From the NCBI RefSeq assembly GCF_036226665.1, contig NZ_CP109007.1, positions 2,644,501 to 2,708,500 on the forward strand: 64,000 nucleotides of DNA, read 5' to 3'. The stretch is from Streptomyces sp. NBC_00691. GTDB lineage: Bacteria > Actinomycetota > Actinomycetes > Streptomycetales > Streptomycetaceae. Positions 43,889 to 54,911 of this stretch are shown piece after piece (the first letter of the stretch is position 1; each line of letters opens with the position of its first letter). Below the pieces are notes generated by a model. The model saw only the letters and a program-made list of their open reading frames with translations. It did no database searches and was not told where the DNA came from. The position numbers were made by a program, and so were the translations under genes.

Positions 43889-45622
43889 GTGCTCATAAGA
43901 CTTCTCCGAACCCACCTCGGGCCCTATCGAAAACCCATCGCACTGCTCGTGCTGCTGCAGTTCCTGCAGACCTGCGCGAGCCTCTACCTGCCGACCCTGA
44001 ACGCGGACATCATCGACAACGGTGTCGTCGACGGGGACACCGGATACATCCTGCGCTTCGGCGCCCTGATGGTCGGCGTCTCCGTCGTCCAGGTCGTCTG
44101 CAACATCGGGGCCGTGTTCTACGGCGCCCGCACCGCGTCCGCGCTGGGCCGGGACGTGCGTGCCGCGGTCTTCGACCGGGTGCAGTCGTTCTCCGCGCGG
44201 GAGCTGGGGCACTTCGGCGCGCCCTCGCTGATCACCCGTACGACCAACGACGTGCAGCAGATCCAGATGCTGGTCCTGATGGCGTTCACGCTGATGGTCT
44301 CCGCGCCCATCATGTGCGTCGGCGGCATCGTGATGGCCCTCGGCCAGGACGTGCCGCTCTCGGGCGTGCTGCTCGCCGTGGTGCCGGTCCTCGCGGTCTC
44401 GGTCTCCCTGATCGTGCGGAGGATGCGGCCGCTCTTCCGGACGATGCAGGAGCGTCTCGACACGGTGAACCGGGTGCTGCGCGAGCAGATCACCGGCAAC
44501 CGTGTGATCCGGGCGTTCGTGAAGGACGACTACGAGGAGGAGCGGTTCCGCGGCGCCAACGCGGAGCTGACCGATGTCTCGATGGCGACCGGCCGGCTGA
44601 TGGCCCTGATGTTCCCGGTGGTCATGACCGTCGTGAACATCTCCAGCGTGGCGGTCGTCTGGTTCGGCGCGCACCGCATCGACAGCGGCGGCATGCAGAT
44701 CGGTGCGCTGACCGCGTTCCTCGCCTATCTGATGCAGATCGTGATGGCGGTCATGATGGCCACCTTCATGTTCATGATGGTGCCCCGGGCCGAGGTCTGC
44801 GCCGAGCGCATCGAGGAGGTCCTCGCGACCGAGTCCAGCGTGGTCCCGCCGGTGAAGCCGGTGACCGAGCTGGACCGGCGGGGGCATCTGGAGGTCAAGG
44901 GCGCCGACTTCCGCTACCCGGGCGCGGAGGAGTCCGTCCTCAAGGAGGTCGGGCTCGAAGCCCGGCCCGGTGAGACGACCGCGATCATCGGCTCCACCGG
45001 CAGCGGCAAGTCGACCCTGCTCGGACTCGTGCCGCGGCTCTTCGACGCCACCGGCGGCGAGGTCCTCGTCGACGGCGTCGACGTCCGGAAGCTACACCCC
45101 GATCTCATGGCGAGGACCGTGGGACTCGTCCCCCAGAAGCCCTACCTCTTCTCCGGGACCGTCGCCACCAACCTCCGCTACGGCAAGCCCGACGCGAGCG
45201 ACGAGGAGCTCTGGCACGCGCTGGAGGTCGCCCAGGCCGCCGACTTCGTACGGAACCTCGAAGCCGGTCTGAACGCGCCCATCGCACAGGGCGGCACCAA
45301 CGTCTCCGGCGGGCAGCGGCAGCGGCTCGCCATCGCGCGGACGCTGGTGCAGCGGCCGGAGATCTATCTCTTCGACGACTCGTTCTCCGCGCTCGACTAC
45401 GAGACGGACGCCCTGCTGCGGGCCGCGCTCGCCCGGGAGACGGCCGACTCGACCGTCGTGATCGTCGCCCAGCGGGTCTCCACCATCCGGGACGCCGACC
45501 GGATCGTCGTCCTCGACGAGGGCCGGGTCGTCGGCACCGGACGGCACCAGGAGCTGATGGCGGACAACGAGACGTACCGGGAGATCGTGCTCTCCCAGCT
45601 CACCGAGGCGGAGGCAGCCTGA
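43889..45622 (+). CDS. ABC exporter half-transporter with degenerate catalytic site (pair 1, subunit A)
   Basis: A 577-residue fusion of six membrane helices and an ATPase domain. Walker A is GSTGSGKST and the signature is VSGGQRQRLA. Walker B is YLFDDSFSALD, with Asp in place of the catalytic Glu, so this subunit provides the inactive site of a heterodimer. The partner follows with a TGATG overlap. GATAGT ends 6 bases before GTG 43889, suggesting a leaderless start. The cargo is unknown; relatives export drugs or lipids. It is about 85% identical in the ATPase domain to the protein ending at 62366. Confidence 0.9.
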   Translation: MLIRLLRTHLGPYRKPIALLVLLQFLQTCASLYLPTLNADIIDNGVVDGDTGYILRFGALMVGVSVVQVVCNIGAVFYGARTASALGRDVRAAVFDRVQSFSARELGHFGAPSLITRTTNDVQQIQMLVLMAFTLMVSAPIMCVGGIVMALGQDVPLSGVLLAVVPVLAVSVSLIVRRMRPLFRTMQERLDTVNRVLREQITGNRVIRAFVKDDYEEERFRGANAELTDVSMATGRLMALMFPVVMTVVNISSVAVVWFGAHRIDSGGMQIGALTAFLAYLMQIVMAVMMATFMFMMVPRAEVCAERIEEVLATESSVVPPVKPVTELDRRGHLEVKGADFRYPGAEESVLKEVGLEARPGETTAIIGSTGSGKSTLLGLVPRLFDATGGEVLVDGVDVRKLHPDLMARTVGLVPQKPYLFSGTVATNLRYGKPDASDEELWHALEVAQAADFVRNLEAGLNAPIAQGGTNVSGGQRQRLAIARTLVQRPEIYLFDDSFSALDYETDALLRAALARETADSTVVIVAQRVSTIRDADRIVVLDEGRVVGTGRHQELMADNETYREIVLSQLTEAEAA

Positions 45623-47553
45623 TGGCCGGTCCTGGCGGACGCATGATGGCCGGTGGCGGCCCCGACCAGCGGTCGATGGACTTCAAGGGCTCGGGCAAGC
45701 GGCTGCTCAAGCAGCTGGCGCCCGAGCGCGGCACGCTCTGGGTGATGCTGATCGCCGGTGTGCTGTCGGTGGCGGCCTCGGTGGTCGGCCCGAAGATCCT
45801 CGGCAAGGCGACCGACCTCGTCTTCGCGGGTGTCGTCGGGCGGCAGATCGAGGGCGGCACGAAGGCGGAGGCGATCGAGAGGCTGCGCGCCTCGGGCGAC
45901 TCCGGCATGGCGGACATGCTGAGCGGTGTCGACTTCACGCCGGGGCAGGGGATCGACTTCTCCGCCGTCGGCGAGGTGCTCCTCGTCGTCCTCGGTGTGT
46001 ACGTGGCGGCGGGCCTGCTGATGCTGGTCTCCACCCGGATGTCGATCAAGGTGATCAACCGGACGGTCTACCGGATGCGGGAGGACGTCCAGACGAAGCT
46101 GGCGCGGCTTCCCCTGTCGTACTTCGACAAGGCCAAGCGCGGCGAGGTGCTGTCGCGGGCGACCAACGACATCGACAACATCTCGCAGACCCTCCAGCAG
46201 TCGATGGGCCAGCTGATCAACTCGCTGCTCACGATCGTCGGCGTGCTCGCGATGATGTTCTGGATCTCGCCGCTGCTGGCGCTCGTGGCGCTGGTCACGG
46301 TGCCGGTCTCGGTCTTCGTCGCGGCGAAGATCGGCAAGCGCTCGCAGCCGCACTTCGTTCAGCAGTGGAAGTCCACGGGCACGCTCAACGCGCACGTGGA
46401 GGAGATGTACAGCGGGCACACCCTGGTGAAGGTCTTCGGCCGGCAGGCGGAGTCCGCGGAGGACTTCCGCGAGCAGAACGAGGCGCTGTACGAGGCCGGG
46501 TTCAAGGCGCAGTTCAACAGCGGTGTGATGCAGCCGGTGATGTTCTTCATCTCGAACATCAACTACGTCCTGGTGGCCGTGGTCGGCGGTCTGCGGGTGG
46601 CGAGCGGCACGCTCTCCATCGGCGACGTGCAGGCCTTCATCCAGTACTCGCGCCAGTTCTCGATGCCGCTGACGCAGGTCGCGTCGATGGCGAACCTGGT
46701 GCAGTCGGGCGTGGCCTCGGCCGAGCGGATCTTCGAGCTGCTCGACGCGGAGGAGCAGGAGCCGGACGCGCCGAGGAGCGAGAGCGAGACGCCCGCGGAC
46801 CTCAAGGGCAAGGTGGCCCTGGAGGGGGTCTCCTTCCGCTACGAGGCCGACAAGCCGCTCATCGAGAACCTGTCGCTCACGGTGGAGCCGGGCCAGACGG
46901 TCGCGATCGTCGGCCCGACCGGCGCGGGCAAGACGACCCTGGTGAACCTGCTCATGCGGTTCTACGAGGTGACGGGCGGCCGGATCACCCTCGACGGGGC
47001 CGACATCGCCAAGATGCCCCGGGAGCGGCTGCGGGCCGGGATCGGCATGGTCCTCCAGGACACCTGGCTGTTCGGCGGCACCATCGCGGACAACATCGCG
47101 TACGGCGCCACGCGCGCGGTGACCCGGGCGGAGATCGAGGAGGCGGCGCGGGCCGCGCACGCCGACCGCTTCGTCCGCACCCTGCCCGAGGGGTACGACA
47201 CGGTCATCGACGACGACGGGGCGGGGGTCAGCGCGGGCGAGAAGCAGCTGATCACCATCGCGCGGGCGTTCCTGTCCGACCCGGTGATCCTCGTCCTCGA
47301 CGAGGCCACCAGCTCGGTCGACACCCGGACCGAGGTCCTCATCCAGAAGGCGATGGCCCGACTGGCCCACGGACGCACGTCGTTCGTGATCGCGCACCGG
47401 CTCTCCACGATCCGGGACGCGGACGTGATCCTGGTGATGGAGAACGGTTCCATCGTCGAACAGGGCACGCACGAACAGCTGTTGTCGTCGGGCGGGGCCT
47501 ACGCCCGGCTGTACGCGGCGCAGTTCGCGCAGGCGGTGGCCGAGGTCGACTGA
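45622..47553 (+). CDS. ABC exporter half-transporter, catalytic partner (pair 1, subunit B)
   Basis: A 643-residue half-exporter with a canonical Walker A (GPTGAGKTT) and catalytic Glu in ILVLDEATSSVD. Its signature is modified to VSAGEKQ. Together with the upstream subunit it makes one active and one degenerate ATP site, as in heterodimeric type IV exporters. The first extracellular loop holds about 35 extra residues (VGRQIEGGTKAEAIERLRAS onward) that the paralogue at 60483 lacks. Its start overlaps the previous stop by one base, so the two are translationally coupled. A TerD-like gene follows after 15 bases. Confidence 0.9.
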   Translation: MAGPGGRMMAGGGPDQRSMDFKGSGKRLLKQLAPERGTLWVMLIAGVLSVAASVVGPKILGKATDLVFAGVVGRQIEGGTKAEAIERLRASGDSGMADMLSGVDFTPGQGIDFSAVGEVLLVVLGVYVAAGLLMLVSTRMSIKVINRTVYRMREDVQTKLARLPLSYFDKAKRGEVLSRATNDIDNISQTLQQSMGQLINSLLTIVGVLAMMFWISPLLALVALVTVPVSVFVAAKIGKRSQPHFVQQWKSTGTLNAHVEEMYSGHTLVKVFGRQAESAEDFREQNEALYEAGFKAQFNSGVMQPVMFFISNINYVLVAVVGGLRVASGTLSIGDVQAFIQYSRQFSMPLTQVASMANLVQSGVASAERIFELLDAEEQEPDAPRSESETPADLKGKVALEGVSFRYEADKPLIENLSLTVEPGQTVAIVGPTGAGKTTLVNLLMRFYEVTGGRITLDGADIAKMPRERLRAGIGMVLQDTWLFGGTIADNIAYGATRAVTRAEIEEAARAAHADRFVRTLPEGYDTVIDDDGAGVSAGEKQLITIARAFLSDPVILVLDEATSSVDTRTEVLIQKAMARLAHGRTSFVIAHRLSTIRDADVILVMENGSIVEQGTHEQLLSSGGAYARLYAAQFAQAVAEVD

Positions 47554-47568
47554 CGGGGAGGTGACCCG

Positions 47569-49007
47569 TGCCGCATGATGTGCGGCATGGGTCACGACTC
47601 CAAGGGTTCCTGGGTGCCGTCGGTCGCGCTGCGGGTCGGCGCCGGACGCGTGCGGGTGGCGGCGCTGCTGCTCGGCGCGGACGGCCGCGTCCGCGGAGAC
47701 GCGGACATGGTCTTCGACGGGCAGCCGGTCCACCCTTCCGGCGCGGCCCGCCACGAGAACGGGTCGCTGGTCCTCGTGCTGCCCGAGGTGGAGGCGGAGG
47801 TCGAGCGGATCGTGGTCGCCGGTTCGGCGGGCGGCGGCTCGCTGGCGGCGCTGGCCCCGGACCGGGCGGTGGTCGCCACGTTGATGGTGACGGGCGCGGA
47901 CGACGCGAGCGCCGTCGTGTTCGGCGAGTTCTTCCGCGAGTCGGGCGGCTGGAAGTTCGGTGGGCTCGGGAAGGGGTACGTCTCCGGGCTCGCCGGCCTG
48001 GTCACGGAGTACGGCGTCGACGTCGCGGAGGAGCCGCCGGTCGCGGAGGTCACCGACGGGCCCGCCCCCGGTCCGTGGGAGAAGCCGGTCGCGGAGGTCA
48101 CCGGCCGGCCCGCCCCCGGCTCGTGGCAGAAGCCGGTCGCGGAGGCCGCCGCCGCTGCCCCGACGGCGGCTCCGGTCGCCGGTCCCGTCGCGCTGACGGG
48201 TGTCGCGAAGGTGCCGGTGCACGCACCGCCGACCGCGGGATGGCACCGGGGAGCGCCGCACGGAACGGCCGGGCCGGGTGCGCCAGGAGCTTCGGGTGCG
48301 GCGGAGCCCGCGAGGACGTCCGGCGCGGCCCCGGGGCCGACCGGCGGCCCCGACACCTCGGTCTTCCCGCCGGTCGAGCGGGAGTACCGGCTGCTCGACG
48401 GCTGGGACTTCGGTCCGGTCTTCGAGCCGTTCACCGTCGAGGGGCGCGCGAACGACGTCGTCAGCACGCCGTCCCGGGTCCCCCCGGGCCTCGTCCTCGT
48501 CGAGCTCGCGCACCGGGGCGGCGGCTACGTCGGCCTCAATCCGCTCGACGAGCAGAACAAGAGCCTGCGCTACCTCTTCAACTCGACCCTGCCCGACTTC
48601 CGGGGCAGCCGGGTGGTCCCGTCCCCCGAGGGCCGCCCTCTGCGCATGCGCCTCCAGGCGGACGGCGACTGGGTCCTGCGCGTGAAGCCGGTCGCCGCGG
48701 CCCGCCGGCTGGCGGGAACGCTGCGGGGGTACTGCGACGAGGCCCTGCTGCACACGGGCGGACCGGCCGACCTCCAGGTGGAGTTCGAGGGCGACCCGAC
48801 GGCGAACGGCGGCGGCTACGTCGGGATCAACGGCCACGAGGTCGCCGGCCGGGCCGACCTGACCGGGCCGCACACCCTGCTCCTGAACTCGGCCGACGGC
48901 AGGGGCCGGCACACCGTCCCGGTCCCCCCGGGCCCTCTGCTGCTGCTCCTGCGGGCGGACGGTCCCTGGACCCTCACCCTCCGCGAGACGGCGGGCTGGG
49001 CGCCCGC

Positions 49008-49020
<13 letters not shown>
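47569..49020 (+). CDS. TerD-like protein with a repeated C-terminal domain
   Basis: This protein of about 483 residues is on the ABC exporter transcript. The N-terminal ~150 residues resemble a TerD domain ([20 protein letters not shown], then [15 protein letters not shown]), a calcium-binding fold of tellurite/stress proteins. A Pro/Ala linker carries three PVAEVT-type repeats (about 155-190). The C-terminal part has two related segments, [16 protein letters not shown] and [16 protein letters not shown], each followed by a beta-rich stretch. GTG 47569 is chosen, behind GGAGGTGA; ATG 47575 is the alternative. Function is unknown. Its 3' end overlaps the convergent hrdA by 13 bases. Confidence 0.7.
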
Positions 49021-50018
<998 letters not shown>

Positions 50019-50165
50019 GGCGGGCGACCTCCAGGGGGGTGATCGCTGCCGGTCCGGGGGCGTAGGGCAGCGGGACGACACCGTTACCCAGTGTGGGGTA
50101 CGACACAGTGAGCCCACGAGGGGCGTGCGGTGACTTTTTGAGACCGGGGCGTGACTGACCGTGCG

Positions 50166-52061
50166 TCAGAGGGCGGCGGCGCCGTTGTTCCGCAGGGACT
50201 GGCCGTACTGGGTGAGGACCCAGAGCTCGTTCTGGACGGCGGCGACCTGTTCGGGGTCGCCCTGGGCGCCGAGGCGGGCCAGGGTGCCCTGGACGTCGCG
50301 GATGCGGCGGTCGACGGCACGGAGCCGGACGGTGACGAGCTGGTCTCCGGCGTAGGCCTCGTCGACGGTCTTGGCGAAGATCGTCTCGACGGCGAGTTCG
50401 GTGACGAGGGCGCGCACGGTGTCGTTGGGCGCGGCCTCGCGGACGGTGTCGAGGTAGTCGGAGGGGGCTCCGGTGGCGCCTCCGGCGTCCTGGACGCACT
50501 GGCGGACGGCCGCGTAGGGCGGGGCGGTGAACTCGTCGGTCCCGTAGGCGTCGAAGGCCGGGGAGACGAGTTCGGGGCGCTGGAGGGCGAGCTTGAGGAG
50601 TTCGCGCTCGGTGCGGTGGGCGGGGCTGCGCAGGTTGAGCGCGGGCCCGGAGGCGACGGCCGCGGCCGGTGCGGCGGTGTCGTAGCCGCGCTGCGGGGTC
50701 TGCTGCTGTGCGGGGCCCTTGCCGCCGCGGTCGCGGGCCCAGCGGGCGAGCTGGGCGACCCGCTTGACGACGAACTGGGTGTCGAGGATGCCGAGCATGC
50801 CGGCGAGCTGGACGGCGACCTCGTGCTGCGCGCCGATGTTCTTGATCCGGGCGACGACGGGCGCGGCCTCGTCGAGGGCGGCGGCGCGGCCGGCCGGGGT
50901 CTCCAGGTCGTACCGCTTCACGATCTGGCGGAGGGCGAACTCGAAGAGCGGGGTGCGGGGCTGGACGAGGTCGGCGACGGCCTCGTCGCCCTTGGCGAGC
51001 CGCAGGTCGCAGGGGTCCATGCCGTCGGGTGCGATGGCGATGTAGGTCTCGGCGGCGAACTTCTGGTCGTCCTCGAAGGCGCGCAGGGCGGCCTTCTGGC
51101 CGGCGGCGTCGCCGTCGAAGGTGAAGATGACGCGGGCCGAGCCGTTGTCCATGAGGAGCCGGCGGAGGATCTTGATGTGGTCGCCGCCGAAGGCGGTGCC
51201 GCAGGTGGCGATGGCGGTGGTGACCCCGGCGAGGTGGCAGGCCATGACGTCGGTGTAGCCCTCGACGACGACGGCGCGGCTGACCTTGGCGATGTCCTTC
51301 TTGGCCAGGTCGATGCCGTAGAGCACCTGGGACTTCTTGTAGATCGGGGTCTCGGGCGTGTTGAGGTACTTGGGCCCGTTGTCGTCGTCACGGAGCTTGC
51401 GGGCGCCGAAGCCGACGATCTCGCCGCCGACGTCCTTGATCGGCCACATGAGGCGGCCGCGGAAGCGGTCGATGGGGCCGCGGCGGCCTTCCTGGGACAG
51501 GCCGGAGAGGGTGAGCTCCTTGTCGGAGAAGCCCTTGCCGCGCAGGTAGCGGGTGAGGTGGTCCCATCCGGCCGGGGAGTATCCGACGCCGAAGTGGGCG
51601 GCCGCGGCCTGGTCGAAGCCGCGCTCGGCGAGGAACTTCCGGCCGATCTCGGCCTCGGGCGAATCGAGTTGCTCGATGTAGAACTGGGCGGCGGCCTTGT
51701 GCGCCTCGACCAGGCGGATGCGTTCCCCGCGCTGGTGGCCGGGGTTGTAGCCGCCCTCCTCGTACCGCAGGGTGATGCCCGCCTTGGCGGCGAGGCGCTC
51801 GACCGTCTCCGAGAAGGAGAGGTGGTCGATCTTCATCACGAAGGCGATGGTGTCGCCGCCCTCCTGGCAGCCGAAGCAGTGGAAGAGTCCCTTGCTGGGG
51901 CTGACCTGGAAGGAGGGCGACTTCTCGTCGTGGAAGGGGCAGAGACCCTTGAGGTTTCCGCCGCCCGCGTTGCGGAGCTGGAGGTACTCGGACACGACGG
52001 CGTCGATCGGGACCGCGTCCCGGACCGCCTTCACGTCGTCATCGTTGATCCTGCCTGCCAC
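50166..52061 (-). CDS. dnaG: DNA primase DnaG
   Basis: A 631-residue primase that makes RNA primers at the replication fork. The N-terminal zinc ribbon is C41PFH and H61CFGC65. The central TOPRIM domain contains VVVEGYTDVMACH and the acidic TFDGDAAGQKA. A C-terminal helicase-binding domain follows from about residue 470. The start is GTG 52061. It lies 29 bases after the flavoprotein gene and 147 bases before hrdA on the same strand, close to dgt, a conserved actinobacterial neighbourhood. Confidence 0.96.
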   Translation of the reverse strand: MAGRINDDDVKAVRDAVPIDAVVSEYLQLRNAGGGNLKGLCPFHDEKSPSFQVSPSKGLFHCFGCQEGGDTIAFVMKIDHLSFSETVERLAAKAGITLRYEEGGYNPGHQRGERIRLVEAHKAAAQFYIEQLDSPEAEIGRKFLAERGFDQAAAAHFGVGYSPAGWDHLTRYLRGKGFSDKELTLSGLSQEGRRGPIDRFRGRLMWPIKDVGGEIVGFGARKLRDDDNGPKYLNTPETPIYKKSQVLYGIDLAKKDIAKVSRAVVVEGYTDVMACHLAGVTTAIATCGTAFGGDHIKILRRLLMDNGSARVIFTFDGDAAGQKAALRAFEDDQKFAAETYIAIAPDGMDPCDLRLAKGDEAVADLVQPRTPLFEFALRQIVKRYDLETPAGRAAALDEAAPVVARIKNIGAQHEVAVQLAGMLGILDTQFVVKRVAQLARWARDRGGKGPAQQQTPQRGYDTAAPAAAVASGPALNLRSPAHRTERELLKLALQRPELVSPAFDAYGTDEFTAPPYAAVRQCVQDAGGATGAPSDYLDTVREAAPNDTVRALVTELAVETIFAKTVDEAYAGDQLVTVRLRAVDRRIRDVQGTLARLGAQGDPEQVAAVQNELWVLTQYGQSLRNNGAAAL

Positions 52062-52090
52062 GCATGAAGTCTACGTGTGGGCGGAGGTGA

Positions 52091-53350
52091 TCAGATCAGG
52101 CTCTCCAGGGGCACGGAGGCGTCGGCGAGGGCGTCGGGGTCCACGGCCGTACGGGCGCGGATGAGCTGCTGGACGGGGTCTGTGACGTCCCACACATTCA
52201 CGTTCATCCCGGCGAGGACCCGGCCCTCCTTGAGCCAGAAGGCGATGAACTCGCGCTTGCCGGTGTCGCCGCGGACCACGACCTGGTCGTACGAGCCGGG
52301 GGGCGCCCAGCCGGAGTACTCCATGCCCAGGTCGTACTGGTCGGAGAAGAAGTAGGGGACGCGGTCGTAGGAGACGCGCTGCCCGAGCATGGCGCGGGCG
52401 GCGGCCGGGCCGCCGTTGAGGGCGTTGGCCCAGTGCTCGACGCGGAGCCGGGTGTGGAGCAGCGGGTGGTGGGCGGCGGCGACGTCGCCCGCGGCGTAGA
52501 TGTCGGGGTCGGAGGTGCGCAGCGACTCGTCGACGGCGATGCCGCCGCCGTCGGCGCGGTCGACGAGGGCGAGCCCGGAGTTCTCGGCGAGGACGGTGCG
52601 GGGTGCGGCGCCGATCGCGGCGAGCACGGCGTGCGCCGGGTGCTCCTCGTCGTCGTCGGTGCGGACGGCGAGGACCATGCCGTCCTGGCCGACGATCTCG
52701 GTGAGCCGGGCGCCGAAGTGGAAGCGGACTCCGTGGTCGGCGTGCAGGTCGGCGAAGAGCTGGCCGAGTTCGGGGCCGAGGACCCGGTGCAGCGGGGTGG
52801 GGTCGGACTCGACGACGGTGACCTCGGCGCCGTAGCCGCGGGCGGCGGCGGCGACCTCGAGGCCGATCCAGCCGGCGCCGGCGATCACCAGGTGGCCGTT
52901 GTCGCGGCCGAGGGAGGCGAGGACCTGGCGGAGACGGTCGGCGTGGGCGAGCCGGCGCAGATGGTGGACGCCGGCGAGTTCGGTGCCGGGGACGTCGAGA
53001 CGGCGGGGCTCGGCGCCGGTGGCGAGGAGCAGCTTGTCGTAGCGGATCACGGTGCCGTCGCCGAGGCGGACGGTGCGGGCGTCGCGGTCGACGGCGGTGA
53101 CGGACTGCCCGAGGTGCAGCTCGATGTCGTGGCCCGCGTACCAGGCGGCCTCGTGGACGAAGACGCTGTCGCGTTCCTTCGAGCCGGTCAGGTACCCCTT
53201 GGACAGGGGTGGGCGCTCGTAGGGGTGGTCGCGTTCGTCGCCGATGAGGATCACCCGGCCGTTGAACCCCTCGGCACGCAGGGTCTCCGCCGCTTTGGCC
53301 CCTGCCAGGCCCCCGCCGACGATGACAAAGGTCTGATCTGCGTCGACCAC
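52091..53350 (-). CDS. FAD-dependent pyridine-nucleotide reductase (ferredoxin reductase type)
   Basis: A 419-residue flavoprotein of the rhodocoxin/putidaredoxin reductase group. It has the FAD motif FVIVGGGLAGAKAAETL, the active-site run YERPPLSKGYL, the NAD(P)H motif VIAGAGWIGLEVAAAARGYGAEV, the second FAD block YAAGDVAA, and a C-terminal reductase domain. It would pass electrons from NAD(P)H to a ferredoxin, often for a P450; neither partner is adjacent. GTG 53350 has GAGGAGG upstream. It separates dgt from dnaG on the minus strand. Confidence 0.88.
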   Translation of the reverse strand: MVDADQTFVIVGGGLAGAKAAETLRAEGFNGRVILIGDERDHPYERPPLSKGYLTGSKERDSVFVHEAAWYAGHDIELHLGQSVTAVDRDARTVRLGDGTVIRYDKLLLATGAEPRRLDVPGTELAGVHHLRRLAHADRLRQVLASLGRDNGHLVIAGAGWIGLEVAAAARGYGAEVTVVESDPTPLHRVLGPELGQLFADLHADHGVRFHFGARLTEIVGQDGMVLAVRTDDDEEHPAHAVLAAIGAAPRTVLAENSGLALVDRADGGGIAVDESLRTSDPDIYAAGDVAAAHHPLLHTRLRVEHWANALNGGPAAARAMLGQRVSYDRVPYFFSDQYDLGMEYSGWAPPGSYDQVVVRGDTGKREFIAFWLKEGRVLAGMNVNVWDVTDPVQQLIRARTAVDPDALADASVPLESLI

Positions 53351-53493
53351 GTCGTTTCCTCCTCTTTGCGACCGCTTCCAACCTACGCCCCCGGGCGTTC
53401 GTCGGGCCGTACCGCCTCGGGCCGTGCATGCGAGCGTCCCGCACGGACGGTGGTGACGGAAGAGGGCCGACCCCGAGGGGGCCCGGCGGGGGC

Positions 53494-54876
53494 TCAGCCG
53501 TGGTGCGGACGGAGACGGGTGTGGAGGGCGCGGGCGGAGGCGTCGGTGAGGGAGGCGATCTGGTCGACGATGACGCGCTTGCGGGCGCGGTCGTCGCGTG
53601 CCTGGTCGAACAGCGACCGGAACTGCGGTTCGAGTCCGTCGGGGGCGCGGGCGACGAGTGCCTCGGCGAGCTCGGCGACGACGATGCGCTGGTCGGCGCG
53701 GAGGGCCTCCTGCTGGGGGCGCTGCATGACGTAGCGGTCGGCGACGGCCTTGAGGACCGCGCACTCGTGACGGGTCTCCCGGGGGACGACCAGTTCGGCG
53801 CCGTAGCGGGTGAGGCGGCCGGAGCCGTACGCGCTGCGGGTGGCGCCCTCGGCGGCGAGGGCGAACCGGCCGATGAGCTGGCTGGTGGCGTCCTTGAGCC
53901 GGGCCTGGGCGACGGCCGAGCCGTCGTAGCCGTGCGGCCACCAGTCCTGGTCGACGAGCCGATCGAGGGCCTCGGCGAGCTCCTGCGGGTCGGTGTCCTC
54001 GGGGACGTAGCGGCCGATGGCGACGGCGGCGATGTCGGCGCGCTCGGGATCGGCGAGGAGGAGGTTCGGGTCGATGTGTCCGGCGTGCAGGCCGTCCTCG
54101 AAGTCGTGGACCGAGTAGGCCACGTCGTCGGACCAGTCCATGACCTGGGCCTCGAAGCACTTGCGGTGGCCGGGGGCGCCCTGCCGGATCCAGGCGAAGA
54201 CCGGCAGGTCGTCCTCGTACACGCCGAACTTGGCCGAGCCGGGGTCGTCGGGGTGGCCGCCGCGCGGCCACGGGTACTTGGTGGCGGCGTCGAGGGCGGC
54301 GCGGGTGAGGTTGAGGCCGACGCTGACGGGTTCCCCGTCGGCGTCCTTCACGAAGCGCTTGGGCTCGATCCGGGTGAGGAGGCGGAGCGACTGGGCGTTC
54401 CCCTCGAAGCCGCCGCAGTCCTTGGCGACGTCGTTGAGCGCCTGCTCGCCGTTGTGCCCGAAGGGCGGGTGGCCCATGTCGTGGGAGAGGCAGGCGGCCT
54501 CGACGAGGTCGGGGTCGCAGCCGAGGGCGGCGCCGAGCTCCCGGCCGACCTGGGCGCATTCCAGGGAGTGGGTGAGCCGGGTGCGGGGGCTGGCGTCCCA
54601 GGCGTGGCCCCGGGTACCGGGGGTGACGACCTGGGTCTTGCCGGCGAGCCTGCGGAGCGCGGCGGAGTGCAGCACGCGGGCGCGGTCGCGCTGGAAGGCG
54701 GTGCGCCCGGGGCGTTTGTCGGGCTCGGCGGCCCAGCGGTCGGTCGCGTCGGTGTCGTAGCCGGGGGTGTCGGTGACGCCGGCGAGGCCGGCGGTGCCGG
54801 TGACGTCCGGGGTGCCGTCGGTGTGCGTGCCGTCTGTGCCGACTGTGCCGTCTGTGCCGTTTGCGATGCCTTCCAT
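53494..54876 (-). CDS. dgt: Deoxyguanosine triphosphate triphosphohydrolase-like protein
   Basis: A 460-residue HD-domain dNTP triphosphohydrolase that releases triphosphate from dNTPs and so tunes the nucleotide pool. The metal motif is [10 protein letters not shown] with [16 protein letters not shown], and later [15 protein letters not shown]. The first ~45 residues are a low-complexity Gly/Thr/Asp run coded by GTGCCGTCTGTGCCG-like DNA repeats. ATG 54876 is the first plausible start; a longer frame to 55998 would cover the chelatase gene and is not coding. Placement beside dnaG is common in actinobacteria. Confidence 0.9.
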   Translation of the reverse strand: MEGIANGTDGTVGTDGTHTDGTPDVTGTAGLAGVTDTPGYDTDATDRWAAEPDKRPGRTAFQRDRARVLHSAALRRLAGKTQVVTPGTRGHAWDASPRTRLTHSLECAQVGRELGAALGCDPDLVEAACLSHDMGHPPFGHNGEQALNDVAKDCGGFEGNAQSLRLLTRIEPKRFVKDADGEPVSVGLNLTRAALDAATKYPWPRGGHPDDPGSAKFGVYEDDLPVFAWIRQGAPGHRKCFEAQVMDWSDDVAYSVHDFEDGLHAGHIDPNLLLADPERADIAAVAIGRYVPEDTDPQELAEALDRLVDQDWWPHGYDGSAVAQARLKDATSQLIGRFALAAEGATRSAYGSGRLTRYGAELVVPRETRHECAVLKAVADRYVMQRPQQEALRADQRIVVAELAEALVARAPDGLEPQFRSLFDQARDDRARKRVIVDQIASLTDASARALHTRLRPHHG

Positions 54877-54911
54877 GCATCGAAGGTAACCGGAGGGACC
54901 GACAGAAGCGC

